A DNA stretch of 64,000 nt from an uncultured Collinsella sp. (GTDB lineage Bacteria; Actinomycetota; Coriobacteriia; Coriobacteriales; Coriobacteriaceae), in NCBI GenBank assembly GCA_900541685.1, contig UQKM01000006.1, forward strand, positions 1 to 64,000, given 5' to 3'. The position numbers and the translations under genes are program-made. The notes beneath the pieces are model-generated. The model saw only the letters and a list, made by a program, of their open reading frames with translations, made no database searches and was not told the origin of the DNA. Of this stretch, positions 14,724 through 23,718 are shown piece by piece (within the stretch, counting starts at the first letter, position 1; every line of letters starts with the position of its first letter).

Positions 14724-17700
14724 CTAGGAGCTAGCGAGGCTTATCCGAATTGACCTCATTGGCGGTGTCGGTTTCGAGCGCCGTGCGGCGGGCACTGTAG
14801 GCGATGAGGCCGGCGCCTGTCGCGGCGAGTGCTGCAGCGGCTGCCGTAAGGGGGGGGCATTGACATCGCCCGTGCCTGCAAGCGCGCCCGCTTTTCCGGA
14901 GCGCTTGTTATTGCCGTGGTCCTTGCCACTGCCGGAGCTGCTTCCGCCGGAGTCGCCGCCCTTGTCAGTACCGCCGCCACTCGAGCCACCATCGCCGTCT
15001 GCCGTCATCGGGGCGTCGTGAAGTCCTGTCGTATCCGCGCTGTCGCATACGCCGACCTGAACTTCTGAGCGTTCGCATGCCGCGTCGGGCACATGAAGCT
15101 CGTGCAGTACGGCACCCAGCGCCGAGTTTGCGCCTGGTCGAATTTCCTCGAGCGTTACGGGATCGAGCGCCACCAGGTCACGCGCCTTCGCATACAGCGT
15201 GACGCGTTTGCCCACCTCGTCGCCCCAGCTCTCCGGGATGGCAAAGCTCATGCGGAATTGTGCCGTGCAGCCCGGTGCCAGCACGGCGTTTCCATTGTCG
15301 GCAACCAGCGGGTGCGTTGCAAAACGTGTGTCCAGCGTCTCGAGCGCGTACTTCACGTGTGCCATGTCGTTGGCCGAAGCGTCCTCGGCAAGCTCTGGAT
15401 CGTAGATCGAAGCCATGCGTGCGTTCGCGCCGAATCCGATGGATGCGCTGGAGAACGGCTGGCTGGAGCCCTCTCGATACAGATCGATCGTGCCGGCGGT
15501 CAGCAAGGTGTTGCCGTCGTTTCGCACCGTGACCATGAAGGATTCGCCTGCTGCTCCGGGCACCACTGCGCCCGAGGTGGCGACCGCCCCTGTCGGAGTG
15601 GCACACGCCACCAAGGGCACTTCGATGCCGTGTAGCTCTGCCTCGCTCTTCTCCGCGCTCACAATGTGCGTGGCGAGCGCGGAGAGCATGCCTCCCGACG
15701 TCAAAAATGTCGTTATCTGATCGATGGGATGGTCCAGCTCGCACATCACGAACGGCTCCGTGAACAGATCGCCTGCCAAGGTGCTGGCGAAGATGCGGAA
15801 GTGCTTGCCCATCACTGCTACCGGGTTGCCTTCTTCGTCGTAGGTTTGCCCCACCTTGCCATCGGTGTTCTCTACATAGAGCGCGCACCTGCCGTTGTTG
15901 CTTATGCTAAACGATGCCGGGCCACAGCCTGCGGCACCCACGGGCTGCGTTGCAAATGCCGATGCGCCTCGCGTCCAAGTAATATGCTGCAGCTGCTCGT
16001 TGACGGTGGCCAAAAAGCCCGAATGTTGTGGCCACGGCACCGCATGGGGCACCGTGGCGTCTGGTGGCATAACGCCCCAGCCCGCAATGGACTGGCCGAT
16101 CACGGCGTACGATGCGCAGCCGCAACCGTCTGCGGTCTCGTACGCAACGGGCACCACCATTTTGCCGTTGATATTCTCGGGCCCGCTCAGCTCGATACTC
16201 GACGGTGCCTGCGGAAAGCGAAGAACTTGGCGGAACGTCAGGCTGTCGCCCAAATCATCTGACCACAGGGTAAAGCATTCCAGCGCAACCTCGGCCTCGC
16301 TGCCGAGCGCCTTCTCTGCGGTGGTTCCGCGGCGGTGGAGGTAGGCGCCCGACAGGCGTCCGTCGACCAGCGTCTTGCCTACCGTGATGCGCGGGCACTG
16401 CAGGCAATGGTAGCCATCCTCCTGCAGGCGGCCGCGCGAGATGCTGCGCCACGACGTGTGCGATATCACTCGAACTCCGTCGTTGCTTATGCGCAGGCGC
16501 ACAACGGACAGTATGCCGGATGTGCTCGCCGTATCGAAAAGGGTGTTGTCGCCGGCGGGGCGCTCGCCCGAGACCAGCAGCACGTAGGCGTCCTGGTTTC
16601 CTCTTCCGTCCGTATATTCCACCACGTCGAAGTCGTAATCGAATATGCCGTCGCGCTCCACGTCGCCCTCGCCAAACCCAAGGGGAAAGTCCACGGGCGT
16701 GGGAGCGGACCACGTGCCGTTTGCCTTTGTGTGCACCACCAGGCGCGAGCGGCCATTGTCGCCGTAGCGCACCGAGGCGATACGGAACAGGCATTCTACG
16801 CCGGCAATCATCGTTAGCTTCATGTGGGCTTCGCTGAGCACGCCGGAAAACAGCACGTTGTCGCTCGAGGGTTTTATGCCGCCACGCTCGTCCTCCGACA
16901 CGCCGGCAGAATTGGCGTTCGGGTCCGCAACGGCGTTCGTTGACTGACCGATGTAGGTGTACTCATACATCGGTGCGGCATTTTCGTCGTTCTCCATCAG
17001 CGCATGGACGAAATGTTCGACCTGTCCCGTGTCGTCGCTCTCCGCGTTCGCCTCGAGCTCAATGCGCGTGACCGCTTGATCCCAATCACGTACGGTAGGC
17101 GCGATGTTTATCGCGGCGGCTGCAACCTCGGCGCGTGCGAGCAGCTCGGAATTGGTGACGATGGTGGCCGACGCGATAAACTGCGGCACACCACCTGCCT
17201 CGGTGTTGCCGGGCGTGCCGAAGCAGGCATCCAGCGTGTAAGGCGTATCTCCACCCAATGCCAGCTCAGAGCGTTGGAGCACATACTGGTCGCCATTGTT
17301 CACCGACATATTCCACGAATCGATGAGTGTGGGCCACGACCCCGACCAAGCCTTGGTGGTCCACTTGAACATTACGAACTGGAGTATCACATCGACATCG
17401 ACGTCTGCACCTACGCGCAGCCGCGGAAGCTGGTGTCCATCTGCCTTCTCGTACCCAATGAACAGTGTGAGGGATGCGGCGCCACGCACAGCGGACGAAG
17501 CGACGCCTGCAATGCCGGCTCCAAAGGTGACGGCAAGTCCGATCTGGATGGTGAACGAGCCCGACGTGTTGGAATAGTCGAGCGAAATGTTCTTGAAAAA
17601 CGCCGCGCCGCTGCCGTGCGTGTGGGCGCCCACGGCGAGCGCCAGTTTTGCCAGCACCCAGGGGTTGACGTTTAGGAAAAACGGCACCGGTCCTAGGGTA

Positions 17701-19100
17701 AACTGCTCGGTCCAATTGAGGTCGGTTCTTACCTGGAAGAGGGCCTTAATGTTGCCGTATGCGGGGTCGTTGTTGTCACCCCAGGTTTTGCCCACCCAAT
17801 CGTAGGCGAGCGAGCCGTACAGCTGTGTGGCGATATCCATCGTGAACAGCGGCGTGCAATGGTGGCGAAGGAGCTTGGTGTTTCTTGGATCGGTGCCCGA
17901 ACCGGCACTCATACTTTTGTACTGATTCCACTTCCCCTCCATCTCGTCGAGGTAGCGGCTTGCCTGCTTGGCGCCCGACTCGCGCGGCGATTTCTTCCAG
18001 TATTCCGGATCAGGATTGCCCGAATCGTTCATATAGCTGGCTGGTTTGTATCCTCCGCCAAACAGCACGTATCCAGCAAACGAGAAATCGAAGAGGATCG
18101 GAAATGTGGGTATCCAGCACGTGAACTTATTGCCGCCGATGCCGGGAAACGCCGCGGGGAAATCAAACGGAGTGATCTCTTGGTCCATGGTGGTGGGAAT
18201 GATGGTGGTCGAGCCCGATTCCGCCTTTGCGGCCGGCGCGGTGACAACGGCCATAGGGGATGAAAGTGTGTAGGTTTTGCCCTGATAGTCGAGGACAAAG
18301 CGCAGTTTGCACCCTTCTTCCAGAAGGCCCGATGCCGCGTCGAGAAACGTGTCTTCGAGTGTGAACGTCGCCAGATTATCCGCGCCCGATGCGCTGGCCT
18401 TGATCTGACCGATCTGCGTGACGGTTTCGGGCGAGCTGCCCGCGGCAGGCGTCACTTTGTTAATGCGCAGCGTTGCCTGCCCACCCTGTGGCAAATGTGC
18501 CTGCACGGTAAAGGCGTGCGTGTCGGGTTGGTCGTTTGCCGTGTCGTCCTTCGGCAATGCCATGAACGTAGCGTCGGCGTACTGGATGTCCCATTCGTCA
18601 AACGTGAGCTGGCGGAAGTACGGCTCGCCGTCGGAAAGCGGACGTGTGGGCGCGGTTATGGCGGTGCCACCCTGGATGCGCGCGAGGGGAATCTCGACAT
18701 CACGGTAGCCCGCCATACTAATGGAGATGCCGCCGTTAAAGTCATACGCGTCGAGAAGCGTTGCCTCGTCCACGTAGCCTTCCGAAAGCGGCGCGACCTC
18801 AAAGATGGCCGTGCCTTCGTCGTCGGTCGTGGCGGTGAGCTGCTTGCCTGCGGCATAGCGTGATGTGAGCGTGACCTGGGCACCTGCGATGGGCGTATTC
18901 TTGTTGGCGACGTCGACCACGACCACACCAAACATGGTGCGCGAGAGAACGAGCACCTTGAAGGGGTCTTCTTCGTCGGCATAGGCCGCGGTGGGCGCAA
19001 ACGGCAATATGAAGGCGTTTGCGCTTCCCGGCACGCGCGGCAACATAATGCTCGCTAGCGAGGACGCTCCAGCAACAAGCAACGAACGGCGATCAAGCAT
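14724..19100 (-). CDS. Giant Tat-exported surface protein with out-of-frame C-terminal anchor
   Basis: A 1458-residue secreted protein. The N-terminus MLDRRSLLVAGASS has the twin-Arg and hydrophobic run of a Tat signal, with a likely cleavage site around ANAF or AYADEE. Residues about 60-110 (DVANKNTPIAGAQVTLTS ... TATTDDEGTAIFEV) look like a carboxypeptidase-regulatory or Ig-like fold. The central 1000 residues are of no recognised family and include beta-rich and WD/Kelch-like stretches. The C-terminus has a Gly/Ser/Asp/Lys-rich wall spacer and then LAGTGD, a sortase-type motif. After it the reading frame leaves the expected hydrophobic helix because of a run of eight G (C on the coding strand). 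Adding one base, or removing two, restores a helix LTAAAAALAATGAGLIAY and an Arg-rich tail ending at 14731. ATG 19100 is preceded by GGGAG. An upstream LuxR gene may control it. Confidence 0.75.
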   Translation of the reverse strand: MLDRRSLLVAGASSLASIMLPRVPGSANAFILPFAPTAAYADEEDPFKVLVLSRTMFGVVVVDVANKNTPIAGAQVTLTSRYAAGKQLTATTDDEGTAIFEVAPLSEGYVDEATLLDAYDFNGGISISMAGYRDVEIPLARIQGGTAITAPTRPLSDGEPYFRQLTFDEWDIQYADATFMALPKDDTANDQPDTHAFTVQAHLPQGGQATLRINKVTPAAGSSPETVTQIGQIKASASGADNLATFTLEDTFLDAASGLLEEGCKLRFVLDYQGKTYTLSSPMAVVTAPAAKAESGSTTIIPTTMDQEITPFDFPAAFPGIGGNKFTCWIPTFPILFDFSFAGYVLFGGGYKPASYMNDSGNPDPEYWKKSPRESGAKQASRYLDEMEGKWNQYKSMSAGSGTDPRNTKLLRHHCTPLFTMDIATQLYGSLAYDWVGKTWGDNNDPAYGNIKALFQVRTDLNWTEQFTLGPVPFFLNVNPWVLAKLALAVGAHTHGSGAAFFKNISLDYSNTSGSFTIQIGLAVTFGAGIAGVASSAVRGAASLTLFIGYEKADGHQLPRLRVGADVDVDVILQFVMFKWTTKAWSGSWPTLIDSWNMSVNNGDQYVLQRSELALGGDTPYTLDACFGTPGNTEAGGVPQFIASATIVTNSELLARAEVAAAAINIAPTVRDWDQAVTRIELEANAESDDTGQVEHFVHALMENDENAAPMYEYTYIGQSTNAVADPNANSAGVSEDERGGIKPSSDNVLFSGVLSEAHMKLTMIAGVECLFRIASVRYGDNGRSRLVVHTKANGTWSAPTPVDFPLGFGEGDVERDGIFDYDFDVVEYTDGRGNQDAYVLLVSGERPAGDNTLFDTASTSGILSVVRLRISNDGVRVISHTSWRSISRGRLQEDGYHCLQCPRITVGKTLVDGRLSGAYLHRRGTTAEKALGSEAEVALECFTLWSDDLGDSLTFRQVLRFPQAPSSIELSGPENINGKMVVPVAYETADGCGCASYAVIGQSIAGWGVMPPDATVPHAVPWPQHSGFLATVNEQLQHITWTRGASAFATQPVGAAGCGPASFSISNNGRCALYVENTDGKVGQTYDEEGNPVAVMGKHFRIFASTLAGDLFTEPFVMCELDHPIDQITTFLTSGGMLSALATHIVSAEKSEAELHGIEVPLVACATPTGAVATSGAVVPGAAGESFMVTVRNDGNTLLTAGTIDLYREGSSQPFSSASIGFGANARMASIYDPELAEDASANDMAHVKYALETLDTRFATHPLVADNGNAVLAPGCTAQFRMSFAIPESWGDEVGKRVTLYAKARDLVALDPVTLEEIRPGANSALGAVLHELHVPDAACERSEVQVGVCDSADTTGLHDAPMTADGDGGSSGGGTDKGGDSGGSSSGSGKDHGNNKRSGKAGALAGTGDVNAPPLRQPLQHSPRQAPASSPTVPAARRSKPTPPMRSIRISLASS
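14850..14857. repeat. Homopolymeric G8 tract in the surface-protein gene
   Basis: Eight consecutive G on the plus strand (C8 on the coding strand), immediately after the codons for LAGTGDVNA. Tracts of this kind slip during replication. Nine or six bases would put the LPxTG-like anchor in frame; eight gives a Pro/Arg/Gln-rich tail and seven gives another missense tail. Confidence 0.8.
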
Positions 19101-19255
19101 CTTGGGCTCCCATCCCGCAGGTATCGGTGGAAATAATCCAATTTTGCGAGAAGCCGCTTCGTGGCGGTAGTGCCGTTCAAGGGTCAAAATGTCCAAATTG
19201 ATTGAGCGAAGCGCCGGGTTCCGGAACGCGTTCGATGCGCTTGGCAGCCCGGTCG

Positions 19256-20260
19256 CTAACGCAACATGTGCGCGACCAGCTCGGCGCGTGTGCCGATGCC
19301 AAGCTTTGCGTATACGCCGGATAGGCGGTTTTTGACGGTGCCCGGCGATACTCCCATATGGCGTGCGATTTCGGCGTTGGTCCATCCGCGGCAGGCGAGC
19401 ATGGCCATGGTGAACTCTGTGGTTGTTAAATCGTCGGCAACGTCCTCGCCCGAATCGGGGTTGTGGATGCGCCGCCAGCCGTAGCTGAAGTGGTACGTGA
19501 TCTCGATGATGCGTGCGAAGTCGTCAGGGTATTGCGTTTTTAGGCATGCCTCGATGAGCCCCTGCAAAAGGCCGTGGTGCTCGCCGATGAGCTCGATAAG
19601 GCCGTCGGGACGCGCAATGTTCCAAGCAGCTCCGAAATGCGTCCTTGCAGCGTCGACGTCTTTGAGACTCATGCAGGCCATGGAAGCTGCCAGGTGCAGG
19701 AACAGTTCCGAGATGGGATAGCTTCCCTGTTTCATGATCAGGGCGTTTTCCGCCATGCCCAGACTGCGGCCATATTCGCCGCGCAGGTACAGGGCATGCG
19801 CCATCACGTAGCTGGCGAACAGTCGCAGGCCTTCGGGCAGATGCGCCGCAAGCGGATAAAACTCTTCGGCAGAATACGGGGAAGGCAAGTGCAGCAGGAC
19901 GCTCGCGGCCGAGGCGAACAGGATATGCGTGGCGTGGACGGCGGGCGATTCCTCGTCGGCCGGCGTATCGAGGATGCCAGCAAGGCAACGGCGGGCATCG
20001 GCGATACGGTTGAGCGACAGACTGGCATATCCGCAGATAAAGCATGCGGAATAGCGCAGTGCGGGGTCGGTGGCGTCAAGATAGGGGCGTGCTGTCTTGG
20101 CGGCGAGTGCGGCCTGTCCGCGAAAGTACAGCGCTTCTGCCGTGGCGATGGCGCGTGAATCGGGGTCGGAAATGCCTACAACCGCAGCGTCAATCTGCCC
20201 CGGCGCAAAGGCGGTGCACATCAACGGCATGGGAACGCATGGGTAGCCATCGCAGTCCAT
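19256..20260 (-). CDS. LuxR-family transcriptional regulator
   Basis: A 334-residue protein. The C-terminal 65 residues form a NarL/FixJ-type LuxR helix-turn-helix, with TTTEFTMAMLACRGWTNAEI leading into ARHMGVSPGTVKNRLSGVYAKLGI. The remaining ~265 residues are helical and TPR-like (alanine-rich repeated helix pairs) and lack a receiver or PAS domain, as in stand-alone LuxR proteins. The start at ATG 20260 follows GGGAGATGGAAG; a much longer in-frame extension overlaps guaA and is not credible. A TACAAT box on the minus strand (20301-20296) fits a promoter. It lies 155 bp upstream of the giant surface protein on the same strand and is the likeliest regulator of it. Confidence 0.83.
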   Translation of the reverse strand: MDCDGYPCVPMPLMCTAFAPGQIDAAVVGISDPDSRAIATAEALYFRGQAALAAKTARPYLDATDPALRYSACFICGYASLSLNRIADARRCLAGILDTPADEESPAVHATHILFASAASVLLHLPSPYSAEEFYPLAAHLPEGLRLFASYVMAHALYLRGEYGRSLGMAENALIMKQGSYPISELFLHLAASMACMSLKDVDAARTHFGAAWNIARPDGLIELIGEHHGLLQGLIEACLKTQYPDDFARIIEITYHFSYGWRRIHNPDSGEDVADDLTTTEFTMAMLACRGWTNAEIARHMGVSPGTVKNRLSGVYAKLGIGTRAELVAHMLR

Positions 20261-20485
20261 CTTCCATCTCCCAACGGCTGGCAACACTAGCAGCAATTGT
20301 ACTCTTGTTGCTCGGGACTGGAATTTGTGGGTATCGCCTACGATTGTGCCGAACGTATAAAGGAAGAGTCTATTGGCGATGCTCCCAAGGTGGCTACCGA
20401 AGTCTAGCTGACCTTGGGATATAGAAAAACTGCCGCCCCTGCAAAAAGCTCTGTCGCAGCGATGGGAAACGCATCTCGTTCTGCA

Positions 20486-20491
20486 TATAAT
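20486..20491 (+). promoter_or_regulatory. Candidate -10 box of guaA
   Basis: A perfect TATAAT in the 297-bp divergent spacer between the LuxR gene and guaA, 66 bp before the guaA start; no good -35 hexamer accompanies it. The rest of 20261-20557 shows no gene and no recognised riboswitch. Confidence 0.5.
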
Positions 20492-20557
20492 GAGGTCATA
20501 TGACGGTGCGTCTGCATACGCGCGGCGCATTTCCATCGAATCGAGAAGGAGCTCTGC

Positions 20558-21538
20558 ATGGATCCCAACAAGCGTCCCGACGACATGGTGCGTATCACCA
20601 CTCCCGAACTTGCCCAGGTGTTCATCGATGAGCAGGTCGCTGCAATCCGCGAGCAGATCGGCGACAAGAAGGTCCTGCTGGCTCTTTCGGGCGGCGTCGA
20701 CAGCTCGGTTGTCGCGGCCCTGCTCATCAAGGCCATCGGCAAGCAGCTCATTTGCGTGCATGTTAACCACGGCCTGATGCGCAAGGGCGAGAGCGAGCAG
20801 GTCGTCGACGTCTTCAAGAATCAGATGGATGCCAACCTGGTTTACGTTGACGCCACAGATCGCTTCCTGGACAAGCTCGTGGACGTCGAGGAGCCCGAGG
20901 CCAAGCGTAAGATTATCGGCGCCGAGTTCATTCGCGTGTTCGAGGAGGAGGCCCGCAAGGTTGGCGATGAGGTCAGCTTCCTCGCCCAGGGCACCATCTA
21001 TCCCGACATCCTGGAGTCCCAAGACGGCGTGAAGGCTCACCACAACGTGGGCGGTCTGCCCGAGGATCTGCAGTTTGAGCTCTGCGAGCCCGTCAAACTG
21101 CTGTACAAGGACGAGGTCCGCGTCGTGGGTCGCGAGCTCGGCCTGCCCGAGAACATGGTTGAGCGCCAGCCGTTCCCCGGTCCCGGCCTGGGAGTCCGCT
21201 GCCTTGGTGCCATCACCCGCGACCGTCTTGAGGCGCTGCGCGAAGCCGACGCCATCGTGCGCGAGGAGATCGACAAGGCCGGTCTGACCATCTGGCAGTA
21301 TTTTGCCGTCGTGCCCGACTTCCGCGCAACCGGTGTGCGCGAGGGCAAGCGCGCCTACGATTGGCCCTGCATCATCCGCTGCATCAACACCGTCGATGTC
21401 ATGACTGCCGAGGTTCCCGAGCTCGACTGGGCGCTACTCAAGCGTATTACCGCTCGCGTCACCGCCGAGGTTCCCGGCATCTGCCGCGTGTGCTACGACC
21501 TCACGCCGAAGCCCGTTGGCACCGTTGAGTGGGAGTAA
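20558..21538 (+). CDS. guaA: GMP synthase ATP-pyrophosphatase subunit lacking the glutaminase domain
   Basis: A 326-residue protein matching only the synthetase half of bacterial GMP synthase. The PP-loop is ALSGGVDSS (44-50 core), followed by HVNHGLMRKGE, LAQGTIYPDILES, the FPGPGLGVRC nucleotide-contact block and the dimerisation domain ending TPKPVGTVEWE. It adenylates XMP with ATP and uses ammonia to make GMP. Most bacterial GuaA proteins are about 510-530 residues with an N-terminal class I glutaminase. Here the start ATG 20558 follows AGAAGGAG directly, and no glutaminase remnant is encoded in the 297 bp upstream. Ammonia must come from free NH3 or from a separately encoded glutaminase elsewhere, as in archaea. 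Confidence 0.9.
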   Translation: MDPNKRPDDMVRITTPELAQVFIDEQVAAIREQIGDKKVLLALSGGVDSSVVAALLIKAIGKQLICVHVNHGLMRKGESEQVVDVFKNQMDANLVYVDATDRFLDKLVDVEEPEAKRKIIGAEFIRVFEEEARKVGDEVSFLAQGTIYPDILESQDGVKAHHNVGGLPEDLQFELCEPVKLLYKDEVRVVGRELGLPENMVERQPFPGPGLGVRCLGAITRDRLEALREADAIVREEIDKAGLTIWQYFAVVPDFRATGVREGKRAYDWPCIIRCINTVDVMTAEVPELDWALLKRITARVTAEVPGICRVCYDLTPKPVGTVEWE

Positions 21539-21550
21539 GCTAACTCACCT

Positions 21551-21584
21551 AGCCCCCGTTTCCGCTTGGAAGCGGGGGCTTTTT
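21551..21584 (+). terminator. Intrinsic terminator of guaA
   Basis: A stem AGCCCCCGTTTCC / GGAAGCGGGGGCT with a GCTT loop and a following T-tract, 12 bp after the guaA stop. Classic rho-independent form. Confidence 0.88.
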
Positions 21585-21635
21585 GCTGGCGCTTCGCCCA
21601 ATTTCGCGCATCTTGGGCCTCACGTATCCTGCGAA

Positions 21636-22811
21636 CTAACAGATGTGACAAAGGGGCAGTTCCTTTGCCGCATCTTCGATGTTATGCGCGGGAAGGGTCA
21701 CGAGCATGGTCGTTCCGCGCTCCGAGCTCTCTTCGACCTCGATGGAGCCGCCGTGGAGTGCGGCAATCTCCCAGACCAGTGCAAGCCCCAGCCCCACGCC
21801 GCCATATGCCCTGCTGCGCGATTTGTCGACGCGAAAGAAGGGCTGGAAGATGCTCGTCTGGTATTGCTCGGGAATGCCCGGCCCCTGGTCGCGCACGCGT
21901 AGCAGCACGCGGTCGCCTTCGGCGCAGGCGTTGATTTGCACGGTCGAGTTGGGCGCGCTGTAACGTATGGCGTTTTCGGCCAAGTTGAACAGCAGCCGAT
22001 AGATTAGCGTATCACTGCCGATCGTTTGCGCGTCGCCCTCACTTGTAAGCGTGATGTCTTTTTGCTCGGCAAGGGGCGCCAGGTCCGTGAGTACTTCTTC
22101 GATCATCGGCGCCAGGTCAATCGCATCGTTGCAAGGGACACTGCGCAGCTCGCTCATCTCGAGCAGGGTCTTTGTCATGTGCGTCATCCGCTCGGTCTGC
22201 TCCTGCAGCAGCCCGAGCAGGCTCGCTGTATCGGCGTCGACGTCGGGGTGCTCGACGCAAAACAGCTCAACCTGGGCCTGCATGAGCGCAAGTGGCGTGC
22301 GCAGCTCGTGCGCCGCATTGCCCGTAAACTGTCTTTGTGCGGAAAATCCCTCGTCAAGGCGGGCAATCATGTCGTTAAACGACGCGCTGCAGCGCCTGAG
22401 TTCAGAGGGCACGTCCTCGCTGATTTTTGTGTCGGCGAGGTTGTCGGGCCGCACGCTCTCGACTTGTGCCGCAAAGGAGCGCAACGGCTGCAACGCATGC
22501 CCGCTCACAAAGTAGGCCAGGACGCCTCCGAGCAGCGTCACCGCCGCAGTTATATACCAGCTCGTCGCGCCAAACGATTCTTGGGCGTCGTTCACGACGA
22601 TGGTCAGCGCATCGTCGAGCTCTTTGTTTGTCGGGTCAAATGAGCTGGGCGAGGCCGCCTCCACCTTGCTGTGCGCCGACGCTTCTGCACCAATCGAGTC
22701 CATGTAGCGCATGCCGGAGTAGCCAACCAGGCAATTCATAAGTACGCAGGTCGAACATATCAGCAGTGCCGTCATCAACGTGATGCGCCACTGCAGCGAC
22801 AGCCGCTTCAT
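21636..22811 (-). CDS. Sensor histidine kinase (OmpR-type partner)
   Basis: A 391-residue membrane kinase with two membrane segments (about residues 10-30 and 84-104) flanking a short ~55-residue outer domain. HAMP-like linker, HisKA with phospho-acceptor H168 in NAAHELRTPL, and HATPase_c with NLAENAIRYS, DQGPGIP and GVGLGLALV. It autophosphorylates and passes phosphate to the response regulator encoded just upstream (4-bp overlap at 22808-22811). Oddly, the last nine residues (KELPLCHIC) are encoded by a copy of the 31-bp palindromic repeat found at four other sites in this window, so the natural C-terminus has been altered by that element. The signal is unknown. Confidence 0.88.
   Translation of the reverse strand: MKRLSLQWRITLMTALLICSTCVLMNCLVGYSGMRYMDSIGAEASAHSKVEAASPSSFDPTNKELDDALTIVVNDAQESFGATSWYITAAVTLLGGVLAYFVSGHALQPLRSFAAQVESVRPDNLADTKISEDVPSELRRCSASFNDMIARLDEGFSAQRQFTGNAAHELRTPLALMQAQVELFCVEHPDVDADTASLLGLLQEQTERMTHMTKTLLEMSELRSVPCNDAIDLAPMIEEVLTDLAPLAEQKDITLTSEGDAQTIGSDTLIYRLLFNLAENAIRYSAPNSTVQINACAEGDRVLLRVRDQGPGIPEQYQTSIFQPFFRVDKSRSRAYGGVGLGLALVWEIAALHGGSIEVEESSERGTTMLVTLPAHNIEDAAKELPLCHIC
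21643..21673. repeat. R1 palindromic repeat, copy 1
   Basis: A 31-bp imperfect palindrome of the form ATGTGACAAAGGG-n5-CCTTTGYCGCAT (arms with mismatches here). It overlaps the 3' end of the sensor kinase gene and supplies its last codons. Other copies are at 27550, 31014, 32848 and 62751. Confidence 0.75.
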
Positions 22812-23482
22812 TTGCCGTCCTCCATAACGTAGCCTTCGCCGATTCGGTTGCGGATGGGGTCGTGCCCCAACGCACCGCGCAGCTTTTTTCGCAGCGACGA
22901 GATATGCACGCGGGTCGCGTTGCTAAAGCTGTTGACGCTGCTGTCCCATACATGCTCGATAAGCTCTTCCTGGCTCACCGGCCGCCCCTGGTTAAGCATC
23001 AGGTATTCCAAGATGCCGGTCTCCTTGCGCGTGAGGGATAGGGTCTCGCCGCCCACGGAGGCGAGGCGCGCCTTGGTGTCAAAGCTCAACAATCCACAGG
23101 CTAGAACAACGTCGTTTTGCGTAAAGCGCCTGAGCGTGAGACTGCGTATGCGTGCCGCCAGCTCGTCAAGATGGAACGGCTTGGTGAGGTAGTCGTTGGC
23201 GCCCGCATCGAGCCCCGCTACCTTGTCGGAGACCTCGCCACGTGCCGAGAGCACGAGCACCTTGGTCTCGCAATCGGTAATTCTGAGTTGCCTGAGCACG
23301 GTCATGCCGTCGACATGGGGGAGATTGAGGTCGAGCACGACAAGATCAAAGGTCTCGACATCGAGCAGATCGAGGGCCTGCTGCCCGTCGTAGCAGCAGT
23401 CGACGCTATAGGCCAAGTTGCGCAGGCTGCGTGCGATCGCATCGCACAGCGCCCGCTCGTCCTCGACGACCAAGATGCGCAT
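22808..23482 (-). CDS. OmpR/PhoB-family response regulator
   Basis: A 224-residue two-domain regulator. The receiver has acidic pair E7-D8, phospho-acceptor D51 (VVLDLNLP), Ser/Thr in VLSARG and Lys in YLTKPF. The winged-helix OmpR domain follows from about residue 125 with SLTRKETGILEYL and a DNA-recognition segment TRVHISSLRKKLR. It is the first gene of the pair, overlapping the kinase start. It is divergent from the CD1871A/NapH-like/TlpA operon with an 89-bp spacer, so that operon is a plausible target. Confidence 0.9.
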   Translation of the reverse strand: MRILVVEDERALCDAIARSLRNLAYSVDCCYDGQQALDLLDVETFDLVVLDLNLPHVDGMTVLRQLRITDCETKVLVLSARGEVSDKVAGLDAGANDYLTKPFHLDELAARIRSLTLRRFTQNDVVLACGLLSFDTKARLASVGGETLSLTRKETGILEYLMLNQGRPVSQEELIEHVWDSSVNSFSNATRVHISSLRKKLRGALGHDPIRNRIGEGYVMEDGK

Positions 23483-23571
23483 AACGTTCTCCTTGCATAG
23501 TCATTCACGCTTAACACGGATTTTATAGTCGGTATGGTCCAATGGGTCGCGAAACGAAAGGAGTGGTCAGA

Positions 23572-23718
23572 TTGTTCAAAGCGATTAAGCCTGTGGCGCA
23601 GGTGGCTTTGCTGATCGTTGGGGTAGCCATGGTTGGCTTTGGAATTATGCGCGGCGAGGCAGATGCCGTGCTGGCCAAGGCAATCAGGCTGTGCTTGGAG
23701 TGTATCGGAATTGGATAA
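23572..23718 (+). CDS. CD1871A-family CXXC small membrane protein
   Basis: A 48-residue protein: a basic N-terminus (LFKAIKPVAQ), one membrane helix (VALLIVGVAMVGFGIM), then RGEADAVLAKAIRLCLECIGIG. The RGE...KAI..CLECIGIG ending is the signature of the CD1871A family. The TTG start at 23572 follows GAAAGGAG; a GTG at 23563 is in frame but too close to that site. The CXXC is next to the membrane. Its stop overlaps the TTG start of the NapH-like gene, and the family is usually encoded beside such ferredoxins and TlpA-like proteins. It is probably a small thiol partner of the pathway, which is inferred from context. Confidence 0.75.
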   Translation: MFKAIKPVAQVALLIVGVAMVGFGIMRGEADAVLAKAIRLCLECIGIG

